DNA from: Cepaea nemoralis
Taxonomy: Eukaryota > Mollusca > Gastropoda > Stylommatophora > Helicidae
Assembly: GCA_014155875.1 (NCBI GenBank)
Contig: JACEFZ010021716.1
Location: forward strand, 28,113-92,112
DNA length: 64,000 bases
Reading direction: 5' to 3'
In this document: in pieces, positions 21,958 to 34,459 of the stretch
Position numbering within the stretch: the first letter of the stretch is position 1
Layout of the letters: each line of letters opens with the position of its first letter
Translations under genes and position numbers: made by a program
Notes under the pieces: model-generated
Databases searched by the model: none
Told to the model about the DNA's origin: nothing
Seen by the model: only the letters and a program-made list of their open reading frames with translations

Positions 21958-22690
21958 AATTACCGTAGAAGTAGTATATATGTACAAAAGGCAGTGGTTT
22001 TTTGCGGAGGGAATCAATATCCCTACGCAAAGGGCAATAACTCCCAGATCCCCAAAGGGCGATAACTAATTTTGCTTTGGAGAAAAAATGTAGGCGTGGT
22101 CATAGTAGGTGTGGTGTTCAGGTGACCCCTTAAATTGTAGGTATTATACAACATAAAAAATACAACAATAAAGAAAACAAACGAGTCAAGTAAGGTATAT
22201 AATGTTTTTATTAAACCGTGTATAGACAAACAATACAATACATATTAAATAAGTAGCGGCATAGTCGATATATTATCATTGTGTACCTGCCTTTTTATAT
22301 AGAGATATGATAACGAATCGCGATGTTGCTGATATGTATACACAGCAGAGTCTTGTGTCTTGAATCCTATATTGGTTCCCCCACCCGCTTCTTGGGTGTT
22401 GAGTACTTCCAAAAAAGTGTCCTTGTTTAGATGAGTGTTTTGGTTTTTGTCAGACCTTTAGTACTGATTTTATCATAATCTCCGACACAAATATACGTCT
22501 TACTCCACAGTGACACCATCCCCTACCCTTCTTATTCTAGTTTAAAAAGACCAGGGGTTCTCTTTGCATAGGCTTTGATATCCAGACAGTCCTGACATCT
22601 AGTAGTAGTAGCTCTATGAACAGGGCAAACTTCAGTTTTCTTGGCGGGGAAGTGTGGGAAAATTTCAAGCGGGTGGTATAGTGACATGGT
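21958..22690. other. no recognisable feature
   Basis: About 730 bp without an assignable gene. There is a pair of similar blocks ('aagggcaataactcccagatc' and 'aagggcgataactaatt' near 22025-22075) in the style of repeat R. Confidence 0.4.
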
Positions 22691-22862
22691 GATGACCAAG
22701 AGATGGTTACGTGGTGGTGAAATAATTGTCAAATAGTGGTCAAGTAGTGGTCAACTGGTCGAGTGACCACTTAAATTGTCGGGGAATGTATGTGTAGTGA
22801 AACGGTAGTGGATAAAGTGATCGATGACGTGGTCAAGAGGTGGTCAAGCAGTGGTCATGTAG
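22691..22862 (+). repeat. satellite of ~125 bp, left part
   Basis: GT-rich repeat with landmarks gtggtcaagtagtggtcaa, gtcgagtgaccacttaaa and gtagtgaaacggtagtgg. The same units resume at 25245 after LINE L4. The last nine bases (22854-22862, gtcatgtag) are the L4 target duplication. Confidence 0.7.
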
Positions 22863-23023
22863 TTAGTTAGTTAGTTAGTTAGTTAGTCGACAGATCATCC
22901 TCGTTGCACATCGAACCATTCAGTCCATACGTGCTCGGATCCCCTCCACAGCAAATCCCACAGCGTGTAGCGGCTAACGACGCCTGTTCTGTGTTGGTTT
23001 ATCAATCTTCTTTGGCTTCCTGC

Positions 23024-24328
23024 TTAGTGTTCTTGTTTGGCCACCCCTCTTTTAATTTGCTGCTCTCGCAGTCTGGCCATCGTTGTAGATTCACAGTCAT
23101 CACTTGGTTCTCGCAAAAGTCTCACTTCTCGTAGAGCATTCAGAATGTCAGCCTGGTCCATGGCGCGTCCGCCATCCACAGTAGCCTCACCTGCGAGCTT
23201 GTCAGCCAGCTCATTTCCTAGTACTCCCGCATGCCCTGGCACGAAGATGAAACTAATCTTTGCCAGCCGAGACCGCTTCAGAGGCAGCAACCATTCTCTT
23301 CGGATCGACCCCTCCTCTATCCTCTTGATCATGTTCATTGAGTCGCTAAGGAAACAAGCCCTAGTGAATGTCTGTGTCTCGAGCCATGTTATTGCTTTAC
23401 TTACTGCCATGACTTCCATGGTCAGGCTACTTGTGGTTTCAGTGAAAGCACCAGAGTCCTCCTTCACAATTCTCCCTCCGGCCCGAGCTGTAAAGGCCCA
23501 TGAGCTTCTCACATGTCGGACGACCGACCCATCTGTGTAGATGACCGCGTCACCGTCTAGCGAATTCTCGAAAATCAACGCTTGTACTTCAGCCTCAACA
23601 GCAGCCGGATTTTCTTGTCTGCATTTTCTATCTAGTTGGATGCAAACTGAAAAGGATGTGCAGAAGTCTGTTGGCACTTGCACCCACTCCTCGCCAGGTT
23701 CTAAGTCCTCAAGTGAACACACCTGTTGAAGAATGTCTTCGGCTTGACCCATCCACGACCGTCCTCTTTTTAACCTGCTGCCCTTCACCTTCCTAATTTC
23801 ACTATGCAGTGGATGTTGTGTGTTTGCGTTAATTCTGAGGTAGGCGCGTGCCCTGCAAACTTGTATTCTCTCTTCAATGGTTGGAAAATCAAGAAGGTAG
23901 CGCATCGCCCTGCATGCTGTATCTCTTGTACATCCAAGAATAATGCGCGTAGCGTCATTCTGTATCCTTTCCATCCTTTCTATCTGCTTATGGCTGAGAG
24001 TCAGGATTGCCATTGCATACTCCAAAACAGACATGACCAGCCCCTCGTACAGAAGACATAGATGGCGCTGCTCACAGTTTGCTGCCGCCATCACCCGCAT
24101 CGCTGCCAAACCCCGCTTGGCCTTTGTTATCACCTGGTCTATGTGCACATTATAAGCAAGGCTTCGATCAAACCGTATCCCCAGGTAATTCATTGCCTGC
24201 GTTCTTTCCACCGTCTCTGAACACAGCATTACAGTTGGTGTTGGATTGTTGACAATATGATTATTCAACGAGAAACAAGTCAATGGTGCCTTTGTTGGGT
24301 TGACCATTGCCCCAGCTTCATCCACCAA
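23024..24328 (-). pseudogene. LINE L4 RT thumb and RNase H domain
   Basis: A 434-codon frame. It begins with the RT thumb (MNYLGIRFDRSLAYN at about residue 70, RIILGCTRDTACRAM) and ends in RNase HI with Asp in YTDGSVV, Glu in MEVMAV, Asp in LSDSMN and PGHAGVLGNELADKLAG. All catalytic RNase H positions are present. The C-terminus (to KQEH) is rich in charged residues. The frame has no internal stop, but the N-terminus belongs to the preceding RT frame after a shift near 24330, so the annotated ATG is not a real start. Confidence 0.8.
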
Positions 24329-24329
24329 G

Positions 24330-25235
24330 TACTTATGCGAATGAGTTCGGTTTGAAGTTCCACAGCAACCTGCTCTCTATCCTTACCCTGACGATACACT
24401 AAAACATCATCGGCATATGACAATGTCCTGCCAGGTCCAGTGATCTGCTCACTGGTGATTCTCACTGTGTAGGCGTTGAACAGTACCGGAGATAATGGTG
24501 ATCCCTGTGGTAGGCCAGGATATATTGTTGTTGGTTCCGAAGTCCAACTGCCACATCTAAAAACTACTTTCCGTTGGAAGAGGGCTGCAGCGATCCAACT
24601 AAGGAGGAATGGACTTACGTTTAGTTCAAGAAGCTGAAACATTAAAAAATCCAGTGGTACTCTGTTGTATGCGTCCTCAAGATCAATCGCTGCAGCAACG
24701 GTTTCAGTGCCTGAGTGGAAACCTTCATAGACATCATGGGCAAAGACTGCTGCATTGGTCCAGGTTTCTCTTTTTGGACGGTACCCACCCAGGGTAGGTG
24801 GGAAAACACCTTGCCTTTCTAGTTGGCTTGATATTTTTCTGGCAGTTACCTTCTCCAGCAGCTTGCCTATTGTATTCTGCATGGTTATAATTCGATATCC
24901 CTGAATTTTTTGTGGTCTTTGTCAGGCTTCGGCAAGGGAATCAGATAGCTGTGTAACCATTCCTACTTGATGCTAGCACTCCCTATACTGTTGTTGTACA
25001 TGTCTGCTAGTTTCTCTAGCTCATTGTCGGTACACCTATTTATGTCGTCGTATCTTATTCCATCAGGACCTGGAGCACTGTTTTTTGATCGTCGAAGCAC
25101 AGCCTTGATTTCTTTCACTGTCACTGTGTCTTCATCCGAAGTGTTCTGGGCCTTGCATCTGTCTGAGATGACCTCCTTGGCCAGATTTCGGCCTCCCATG
25201 TCTGTCTGGTTGCTCTGCTCAAGGTAGCAGAGTAT
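24330..25235 (-). pseudogene. LINE L4 reverse transcriptase
   Basis: Frame 24963-25235 gives RRSKNSAPGPDGIRYDDI; the next gives [16 protein letters not shown]; frame 24330-24882 gives QNTIGKLLEKVTARKI, GGYRPKRETWTNAAVFAHD, AIDLEDAYNRV, YPGLPQGSPLSPVLFN and the catalytic YADD (24407-24418). Two or three frame breaks (a stop near 24960, a shift near 24330) are the only damage, so they could be recent mutations or sequencing errors. RT primes from a nicked target and copies the element RNA. Confidence 0.8.
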
Positions 25236-25244
25236 GTCATGTAG

Positions 25245-25430
25245 TCGAGTGACCACTTAAAAACTAGAGGAAAGTACGTGTAGTGAAACGGTGATGGTAA
25301 AATAAGTAATGACGTGGTCAACGCTGGTCAAGGGGTGGTCAAGTAGCGGTCAAATGATCGAATGACCTCTTAAATTGTTGGCGAAAGTACTATTAATGAC
25401 ATGGTAGTGGGTAAAGGGTAGTGAAACGAC
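25245..25430 (+). repeat. satellite of ~125 bp, right part
   Basis: Continues the array at 22691-22862 with tcgagtgaccacttaaa, gtgtagtgaaacggtgatgg and ggtggtcaagtagcggtcaa, then fades near 25430. Confidence 0.65.
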
Positions 25431-26099
25431 AGTAGAAATAGTAGTAACAATAGAGGTAGTTGTAGCGACAGCAATAGTAGCGGTTCCATTGATAGAGATA
25501 CTAGTCTCTTTATCGGCATGTGTAAAACACATACACACAAGAACAAAGACACAAGTACGGCCGCATGACAAGAATAGACAAACGTACACACACACACAGA
25601 CACATACAGACAAATACAGAGACATCACAATAACAATGACACCTACACACTCACAAGAATGGACGAATAAATACACACCCGAACACAAAGGTACAGAGAC
25701 TGCGAACAACACATCCTTCCAAGTGTTTTGTAAACGGGTGCAGATGTCCGAGAAAACATCCTACCATTACTACTACTACTACCACAACAACCATAATATT
25801 ATCCTAGGTTGGCGGGTGCCTGCCGTACGTCATCGGCGCCATATCCAAAAGTCATTAAGTGGCTGGATGGTTGCTGATAGATGTGATTCATTGATCGCAC
25901 GGGGGTCGGTTCATAACTATTAAAACACTCACACGGTTCGTCAGCGGGTGCGTACGAAAAAGTCATTGCTGTGTCTATATACGAGTCGTTGCATCTTTCC
26001 CTAAAAACATATTTCCATTGTTTTACAACTTGTCTGCTCATTGCCATGTTTCAAACCCAGACAAAAGTACAGGTCCTATGTATCATTTCAACATTGAAA
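25431..26099. other. spacer with CA-rich low-complexity DNA
   Basis: CA-rich microsatellite-like sequence at 25525-25700, then unassigned DNA. The open frames are compositional. Confidence 0.5.
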
Positions 26100-27835
26100 T
26101 AAGAAAATGTGTTAGACAAATTATTAAAATGTTGGCTAAAACAAGAAACAGCTCAACAAAACTTATAAAAAAGTAAGAAAGTTTGTTAACCAAATGTGAA
26201 ACATATTTGCCAAGTAAAGAAATATATCGACTAAACTTACCCAAAAAAGGTAGGAAAATGTGTCGACCAAAGTAGGAAGAATGTGTTAGTCAAAGATGAA
26301 AAATAGTGGTCAAGTAAATAAATATTTCAACCAAACTTATAAATATCGTAGCCAAACATAACATGTAGGAGAATTTGTTAAGCAAAGGTGAAAACTATTG
26401 GCCAAATACAGAAATATCTCACCAATACTTATGAAAAGTAGGAAACTTTGTTAACCAAATGTGAAAAAAATCGGTCAAACTTATAAATGTCTCGTCAACA
26501 TTTATAAAAAATAGGAAAATTTGTTAGCCATAGGGTGAAAATATTGTTCAAACTAAGAAACATGTCGACCGAAGTAGGAAATACGTGAACCAAAGTAATA
26601 AAATTCTTGGCCAAATACAGAAATATCTCACCAATACTTATGAAAAGTATGAAACTTTAACCAAATGTGAAACAATATCGACCAAAGAGAGAAACATTTC
26701 AACTAAACTTATACAAAGTAGGAACATCTGTCAGCCAAAATGGGGAAACTGTTGACCAAAATAGGAAATATCTCACCCAAACTTATGAAAATTAGGGGAA
26801 AATGGTGTCCGAATTTAGAAATAGCTCGGTGAAGCTTATAAAGAGTAGGAAAATTTCTTACCCAAATAGGAAAAAATATTGGTCAAGTAAAGAAATAGCT
26901 CGTACAAATTTATAAAAAGTAGGACAATTTGTTACACAAATAAGAAAAATATCGACCAAGAAGAAATTAATGTTAGCCAAATCGGACAAATATTGGTCAA
27001 GTAAAGAAATATTTCAACCAAACGTATAAAATGTAGGAAACTTTGTTAACCAAATGGGGCAAATATTGCCCAAGTGAAGAAATAATAAATCCAAACTTAT
27101 AAAAATTAGGAAAATTTGGTAACCTAATGAGACAAATATTGACCAAGTAAAGAAAAATTTACATCAAATTTACAAACATTGGGAAAATGTGTTAACCTAA
27201 TGAGAAACAAATATTGACCAACTAAGAAATCATGTTAGCCAAATAGGAAAAAGTATCGGTCAAACTTATAGATGTCTCGTTTAAACGTATAACATGTATG
27301 AAAATTTGTTAGGTAAAGGTGAAAAATATTGGCCAAGTAATGAAATATCTCATCCGAACTTATAACAAGTAAAAAAAACATGCTACTAACATCAAGAAAT
27401 ATGTCGACCGAAGTAATGCAATATGCAAAACGATGGACAAACTTATAAATATGTCGACCGTTATAAGAAAATCTTACCCAAATTAGGAAAAATATTGGGC
27501 AAGATATGAAATATCTCGACCAAACTTACAAAATGTAGGAAAACATGTCGACCAAAGTAAGAAAATCGGTTAGCCAACGATGAAAAATAGTCGCCCAGTA
27601 AAGAAATTTTATAAAATGTATGAAAATGTGTTAGCCAACGGTGAAAACTATTGACCAAGTGAAGACATTTCTTGTCCAAAAGCAGGCAGATTTGTTAACT
27701 AAACGTGAAAATTATCGGACAAACTTATAAATATCTCCACCAAACTTATAAAAAGTAGGAAAACTTGTTAGCCAAATGTGAAAGATTTTGACCAAGTAAA
27801 GAAATATCTCATCCAAATTTATAAAAATGTCGACT
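26100..27835. repeat. degenerate AT-rich satellite, unit about 73 bp
   Basis: About 1.7 kb of imperfect repeats, roughly two dozen units, built from blocks such as aaacttataaaaagtagg, aaatttgttagccaaa, tattggtcaagtaaagaaat and atgtcgaccaaagtagg in a recurring order. Units vary by deletion and by swapping of blocks. Measured between 'gtaggaaa' blocks, spacings are about 70-75 bp. No gene is inside. Confidence 0.8.
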
Positions 27836-29787
27836 GATTGTAGCATAACGCTACCCACCATTATTCATTTACCAAAATATGCACGCAAAAGAGAAATTAC
27901 AACTACATCAATTGACAGTTCAGACGCGAAAATGAAACAAACTTGGAAAAACGGACGCGAAAGTGAAACTAAACAGATCGACGGCTGACGTGGATTCTTG
28001 GAAATGTTACATTTCTCGGAATTATTTCATCAGCCAAGGCGCAAAGGATCATTCGTCAATACAAGACACGTGACAATGCCTCCATTCAAATATTTCATCA
28101 GAATATGTTAATAAACCCGCACTCTTTCTGAAAACCGCCTGATGAACAGACGTGAAAAGATTGTGTGACCAAAATTGTCAATAAGGAAGGCAGAATGTCT
28201 GGATCCCAGGTGAGCTTGTTAGTCCTTAGATTAAACTGATGACCAGATGTATCAAGTGCCAAGGAATGGTATTCAGTGTTTGTAATGTCAATTGAAATAT
28301 ATTATTATAAATTAAAACCTCTGAAGTGTAAAATGTTTGACTTTTCCATTCTGACGACGCAGTGCCAATTCCCGGGCAACTGACACTCTAATACTCTCTT
28401 CTGATACTGCAATCTCTGATATTCTTAAAGATAATCATTAACTTTAGGAAGTGCATAATAATACTACATTCTATTCTGAACAACTGTACGAAGTGATGAT
28501 TCTAAAGCAATCTTGTGCCTTTCACCAGAAACACTGCTAATAATGCTATCACTATCTACAGCTAAAATGACAGTTCGTGTACTAGAACCAGTGCCTCGTT
28601 CAAAAACAGACTTATCTATGCCTATTTACAAACTAGAAAGCTGAATGAGAAATCAAATCTTTCCTTTCTGCTTCATCTATTGAAGGATAGGGTTTGATAA
28701 ATAAATATGTATATTTGTGTCAAATTTTAATTAGGTAAGGGCACTTATGAACTGCATCACCTCAGAAAAGTTGTGCTTCGCGGAACTCCACCACCAGAAG
28801 TTAACTTAACACCACACCACTCAACACTCAACACCACACCCCCAACACTCAACACCACAACAACAACAGATAATGGGAGAAGAGTTATTATACACAGAAG
28901 AAGAAGAAGTTGGTTAATTGGGAAAACACAGAGAATTATTTATACACACTACAAACACCACTGAGTGATCGAAATGTTATAAATGTATTCCATTTATGTA
29001 CATGCATCTTGACACATCCTCACTCTTGTCACCGTCTTACTGTACACGTCTCACTGACCCCAGGTCCAATGAGAACTTACATACAGCAGGAACCAGATGA
29101 TACAAGACGTACACAGTGTGATAAACTCTGACCACCCCAAATTAACCCAACACTAGATAAGAGAAAAGGGAGGGGGGAGAACTAGTTCCTACTTCAGGAA
29201 TTTAGATTTCTTCTGACCTACTTTTAGAATATTGTATTGATAGGAATGTACATATATATGTGAATATTCATCAGTGATTCTTGGTGGCTACCAACAACCA
29301 CCTGGCCAAACCAACCACCTAGGCCAAACCAACCCAGACCAGAGAGAGAGATGACTGTGAGATGGAAGATGACTAAGCCATGAGCTGAGTATGGGAAGCC
29401 TTCAGAGACGCTACACGGGCAGAACTGAAGCGGATCCGACAATGGACCGAGGCTGATCCTAAATCTCTCCATCACAGGTTTTATGTCTCTCACAAGAACA
29501 CACCACACCATTTCAGGAACACATACCTAACATGTTGAATGAACATCACCACACTCATAATGTACACCATTTGAATGTTTACAGTGTTATTCAAACATGT
29601 GGACATTGATATTTATTTAAGCTTGACTGTAAACTGTGGTCTATAGGCCAATTTATATGTTCTCCGGTGTAACCCACTGTGACTATGTATGTAATGGGCC
29701 AGAGGACACAGGCCAGTCAATAAAATTATGAACTGTTCAATGACCTTATGTGATTTGTCGAGTCAAACCTATCTGTGATTCTCCATC
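27836..29787. other. no gene recognised; low-complexity patches
   Basis: A short duplicated block (acgcgaaa-tgaaac) occurs near 27935-27975, and CAAC-rich low complexity at 28795-28870. No convincing ORF, tRNA or LTR boundary. It may include the unlocated 5' end of element D or its flanking DNA. Confidence 0.4.
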
Positions 29788-29955
29788 TTGTGTGTGTACA
29801 ACATATGTCAATGTCAACTGAGATTTGTCAAATGTGTACTACTTGTGTCACTGTCTACTGAGATTTGTCAAATGTGTACAACATATGTCAATGTCTACTG
29901 AGATTTGTCAAATATGTACAACATGTGTCAGTGTCTACTGAGATTTGTTAAATGT
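29788..29955 (+). repeat. 40-bp tandem repeat, about 4 copies
   Basis: The block tgtc(a/t)actgagatttgt starts at 29812, 29852, 29892 and 29932, exactly 40 bp apart, with an intervening aaatgtgtacaacatatgtca block. Confidence 0.85.
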
Positions 29956-30942
29956 TTAATTGTTAAAAACCAAATCCACTCATAATGACTTACTACAATG
30001 GGGAGAGAAGACTCTAGATCTATCAACTGCTCATCATCCATGCTTTCTTAACATAAATCAGGCTGAGAGAATTCTTCAGATATTTCCTCAGAATTGATAA
30101 CTAAAAGGGGGCTCAAGAGCTAAAGAAATCCTTGGAGGAGGGGCAGAGTCTCATTTAGTATTTATTATTCCCACCAGGACCATAATCTATATCTCCTAGA
30201 CTAAATTAATAAGACGACGCCTGCAGATAACTCGAGGGTCATATTCTGGGGTTATTGAAGACAGAAGAGGATGGGGCCCAACTTCTTTGGTTAGAAAAGG
30301 GGCATGCACTACAGTGATTTCCCAGTCCATTCAGAATATATGACATATTGGGAAGGCTGCGTCCCGGATTGTTCCCAGGGAATAAAATAAATCAAACAGT
30401 GCACATTGTGTGTATTTAAACAATTACATAAAACATTTGCATAAACATCTTTAGATTAAGTATTGTCATTTGTGATAAACTTAATTAATTGACAACATGT
30501 ATGTTGTACATCATTACTCACACATAGATATAATCTCTGTTACCCGAATAATGTGTGTTCAGGTTAATAAGATCACATCTTAATTTAAATATAGTGTGTG
30601 TATCTACTATCCAAACACTACTTCTCTTTCAGAGAGGGTGTTATTTTCCTGTGGAGTCTGAACTTAACACCATTTCATCAACCACCGGAAAATCTTATCC
30701 GGAGGGAAATCTCTGTCTAATTTCAGATTCTTTTCTTTTACTAGGAATTAATTCTGGTTACTTCAAAGTCTGCTGTCTTTGGCTTTTCCAGCATTGACAG
30801 ACAGACATAACATTAAGTGTTTAAATTTGCGCATGCTTTGCTGTATATTTGCAGATCCAGGGACTGACAAGCTTACACAGATCAGACCCAACTGCACTTA
30901 TATTTTTTTAGGTAGAGCAAAGCAGGGCAATAAATTCTAAGT
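29956..30942 (+). other. upstream region or leader of element D
   Basis: No gene recognised. It presumably contains the 5' LTR or leader of element D, but I could not fix LTR ends because no second LTR is in the window. aataaaataaatc near 30381 could be a polyadenylation signal. Confidence 0.35.
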
Positions 30943-32166
30943 ATGGCGGAAACTGCAAAGTTTAGAGCCCAAATAATGGAAACAGGTAGAGAATGCGGGT
31001 TAGATGGCCCTGAGCTAGCTAACTATGTTTCAGATGCATTCGACAGAAGGGAAAGACTGCAAGCGGAACTGGCCCTCAAAGAAAAACACCTTCAGGCTGA
31101 GTTGGCTGAGAAAGAAAAACACCTTCAGGCTGAGTTAGCTGAGAAGGAAAAACACCTTCAGGCTGAGTTAACTGAGAGGGAAAAAAGACTTTAAGCAGAA
31201 ATAGAAGAGAAAGAGAGAAGACTACAGGCTGAAATGGAAGATAAGGAGAGAGAACGTCAACACCAACTGGAGTTGAAGAGAATGGAGACGGAATTGGAAA
31301 TCAGAAGACTAGAGGGAAGCAGCGCCTCCACGCCCCCAACATCATCAGGATTGCCAGTGACGGAATCACATTCGAGTATCTCACACCTTAGCTCCGGAGC
31401 TATGTCGTTTCCTCTCGAACCATTTAACGACCAGACTGACAACATCGAAGGATTTTTACAACGCTTCGAGGCAATGGCTGTCAGCTGTGGTCTAGATGAA
31501 GGGAGATGGGCAACGAAGTTGGCGCAGGCTTTAAGATCCACGGCGTATGATGTGTTCTCGCGCCTCACCAGAGAGGAACAGCAGAACTACACAACACTTA
31601 AGACGGCGCTCTTGAGCCGCTTCGAAGTGGACGCGGAATCTTATAAACTCAGGTTCAAAACCGCAAGGAAGGAGTCGGGTGAAACCTACGCACAACTGGT
31701 TGATCGACTGAAGGCATACATCCAGCGATGGACTTGCTTGGGAGAGTTTGATGAAAGTTATGAGGGGCTCCGTGAAATGATCATCATTGACCAGATCACG
31801 GGGAAAATGCCAAAAGAAATGAAAGCATTCGTAACCCAAAACGTAGCATACAGCCTACACAATATAATCATCCTGGCCGAGAGATTTGAGAAATCTCAGA
31901 GGGAGATGGGAGGAAAGGGACATTCGAACAACGCCCCCTCTCAAACGAAAAATCCCAAGCAAAAAGAGGATGAAAACACTTCAGCCACCAAGAAAAAGGG
32001 GAAATCCCAGAAAAACACTCAAAACACAACCCAAACAGCGCCGAAGGAGGACAAACCATTCTGTACCCACTGCAAAATTAGAGGTCACACATTTCAGAAT
32101 TGCAGGAAGAAGCCACCTCCACACACAGCGGCCTGTTTGGCCAACCGAAAAGAGAGAAACAAGTGA
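30943..32166 (+). pseudogene. element D gag with coiled coil, SCAN-like capsid and CCHC knuckle
   Basis: One frame of ~407 codons from the ATG at 30943, broken only by TAA at 31192-31194 (CAA in neighbouring repeats). Residues ~25-100 form a coiled coil of 11-residue repeats of the KEKHLQAELAE type. The capsid region (about 31400-31880) contains LREMIIIDQITGKMPKEMKA, resembling the SCAN-domain helix block around LLVLEQFLTILPEEL, which is known to derive from Gmr1-like gag. It is followed by a CCHC knuckle, CTHCKIRGHTFQNC. Gag would package element RNA in cytoplasmic particles. Confidence 0.8.
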
Positions 32167-32510
32167 GCACTGGTGAAACGTCCAAACAGACACCTCATCA
32201 AGACATCTCATCTCGTATTCCGGTTGTGGAATCCATCTTGCTAAATGGATTCAAAACGACTTGTTTATACGATACTGGATTATCGTATGACTGTGTTGTT
32301 TCATCATCCTTAGTTCACCCTGAACAGGTGACAGAGGAAATAGTGGAATTACAGGGACCACTGAAGAGTTCAACAAACATGTCTCTTACAGTGGCAAAAG
32401 TGAACATAGCCTCGCGGTATGTCACCTGGGACGATCAAGGCAGCAATCTTGGACGATCCGATATATCATGTAATCCTCGGCTGTAGATTTATTGTTCTAG
32501 GAGAACCTGT
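32167..32510 (+). pseudogene. element D protease
   Basis: A frame shifted by -1 relative to gag carries CLYDTGLSYDCVV, in which DTG is the retropepsin catalytic triad (near 32271). The typical C-terminal block appears as YHVILGCRFIV in yet another frame (about 32460-32500), so an additional shift lies between. The overlap with the gag end (32100-32166) would fit -1 frameshifting, but I see no clear heptameric slippery site. It would mature Gag and Pol. Confidence 0.65.
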
Positions 32511-33780
32511 TCAATCTGTGGCGGTGGCGACCTTGACCACTCGATCACAGGCGACAAAACCTCCAGAAAAAACTACGCCAATCCCTCGAACGGAGGAACT
32601 GAAGAGGGCACAGGAGGCCGACAGCACCTTGGAACCCTGCTTCAGAAAACTGCCAAAATCACATTTACCTCTACGTAAAGGTGATCTGTTCATGAATTCA
32701 GCACTTCTTTACAGAAAAGCAGGACGAGCTGGACAAGAGTTTAACCAACTTGTTGTACCAACTCAATACAGGACTCAGATCTTAGAAATGGGTCATTATC
32801 TACCATTCAGTGGGCATATGGGTATCAACGCTACTACACAGCGGATTGCAACTCACTACTTTTGGCCAGGGATGAACTCAGACATACAACGGTTTGTAAA
32901 ATCATGCCCACAGTGTCAGAAAGTATCACCAAAACACCGGACACCACCGGCAATGTTGGGTGAATCGCCTATCACTGGAATTCCATTTGAGAAAGTGGCG
33001 GTAGACATAATCGGACCTCTCTCAGCAACGAAGAGGCGAAACCGATTCATATTAACGCTTGTGGACACAACAACCATGTGGGCCGAAGCAGTTCCTATGA
33101 CCAGCTGTGACTCCAAACACGTCGCTGATGCATTAATAGGAATATTCACACGTCTAGGATTCCCACAAAGGATCTTGACGGACAACGGTTCACAGTTTCG
33201 TGGTAAGCTCATGGAAGAGACCTTCAGGCTTTTTCATGCAGGCCATATCTTCAGTTCACCATATCATCCTCAGTCGAATGGACTTCTGGAAAGGTGGAAA
33301 GGGACCTTGATTAGTATCCTGCGCAAAATTGCCCAGGAGAAGACAGAGGATTGGGACTTGTATTTACCCGCAGCTTTATTCGCTTACAGGGAGGTACCCC
33401 ATCACTCAACAGGTTTTACTCCAGCCACACTGTTGTTTGGACGACCGATCAAAGGACCACTTGAGGCGTTACTTCGAACCTGGACCGATAATACTACAGA
33501 TGATACAGTCGTGACTGCATCTAAATATGTTGCCGAGTTGAAAAATCGTTTACAACACAGTTGGAAACAAACGAATGTCAATCTACGTCAAGCCAGACGA
33601 AGAATTGCTCGTAATTTCAACCGCAAGGCAAAGGATAGAGAGTTAGAGGTAGGAGAGAAGGTGATGTTGCTGCTTCCAACCAGTCAGAATAAGCTGCAAA
33701 TCGGATGGAGAGGACCTTATGTAGTGACGGAGAAGATCTCACGTACCAACTACAGAATTTCAGTCACATAAACCTCTTGA
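32500..33780 (+). CDS. element D integrase, upstream of RT
   Basis: An intact frame to 33771 gives the zinc-binding HHCC module (H-x-...-HMGINATTQRIATHYFWPG-...-CPQCQ), then the DDE core with Asp at 33004 (VAVDIIGP), Asp at 33181 (LTDNGSQF) and Glu at 33289 (GLLERWK). There are exactly 35 residues between the second Asp and the Glu. The C-terminal GPY/F module reads WRGPYVVTEK. The match to Ty3/gypsy integrases is strong. The HINLLKKFHERP block normally ending this module appears after a -1 frame change near 33750, and leads directly into RT. It would join element cDNA to the chromosome. Confidence 0.85.
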
Positions 33781-34459
33781 AGAAGTTTCATGAAAGACCC
33801 TCAACCACCGAACCTGCACATCTGATGGCCATGAGTGTGGCTACTGAAGTCGAAGAAGGATCAACAATGGGAGTCGAGTGCCAACTGCAAGCCAAGGAGA
33901 CCTTTAAGGATGTGGAAATCAATCCCAACTTAACAAAGGATCAGCAAAAGCAGATTAGGGAACTTATGGCAAAATATGCAGAAGTACTTACTGATATGCC
34001 AGGAAGAACTGATTTGGAGGAATTTGACATGAAGTTAAAAGACACAGTGCCTGTGCGAGTCAAGACTTACCCAGTTCCTTATGCAAAGCAAAAGACTTCA
34101 GAGGAAGAAATACAACAGCTGCTCACCGCAGGAATAATCTCACCATCTGAATCACCTTACAGTGCTAGCGTCGTTTTATTGAGAAAGCCAAGTGGAGAAC
34201 ATAGATTGTGCATCAATTATCGACGACTCAATGCTATTACTGAATTCCAAGCAGAACCTCTGCCTGATCAGAATAAACTCTTCACAGCACTCAACCGAGC
34301 TAAGTACTTCACTAGGATTGATCTGAGTAAGGGATATTATCAGATTCCTGTAAAACCGGAAGTTAGACCATGGTTAGCTTTCAGCACGCCTGGAGGACAC
34401 TATGAGTTCAACGTTCTTCCATTCGGATTAAGTAATGCTCCCAGCGTTTTCACACGTAT

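Larger units (their letters stand above)
22863..25235 (-). mobile_element. LINE L4 (RT plus RNase H) with 9-bp target duplication
   Basis: A 2.37-kb 5'-truncated non-LTR retrotransposon. gtcatgtag flanks it at 22854-22862 and 25236-25244, and the surrounding satellite is continuous across it. The 3' tail is (ACTA)n in the sense direction (22863-22888 on the plus strand as TTAG). It carries RT and RNase H and is the best-preserved LINE of the window. Confidence 0.85.

Noticed and set aside
23037..23729. Plus-strand frames opposite LINE L4
   Set aside because: They are antisense shadows of the intact RNase H frame.
32100..32166. Programmed -1 slippery site between gag and protease of element D
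   Set aside because: The frames overlap correctly, but I could not find an X-XXY-YYZ heptamer in the right phase.
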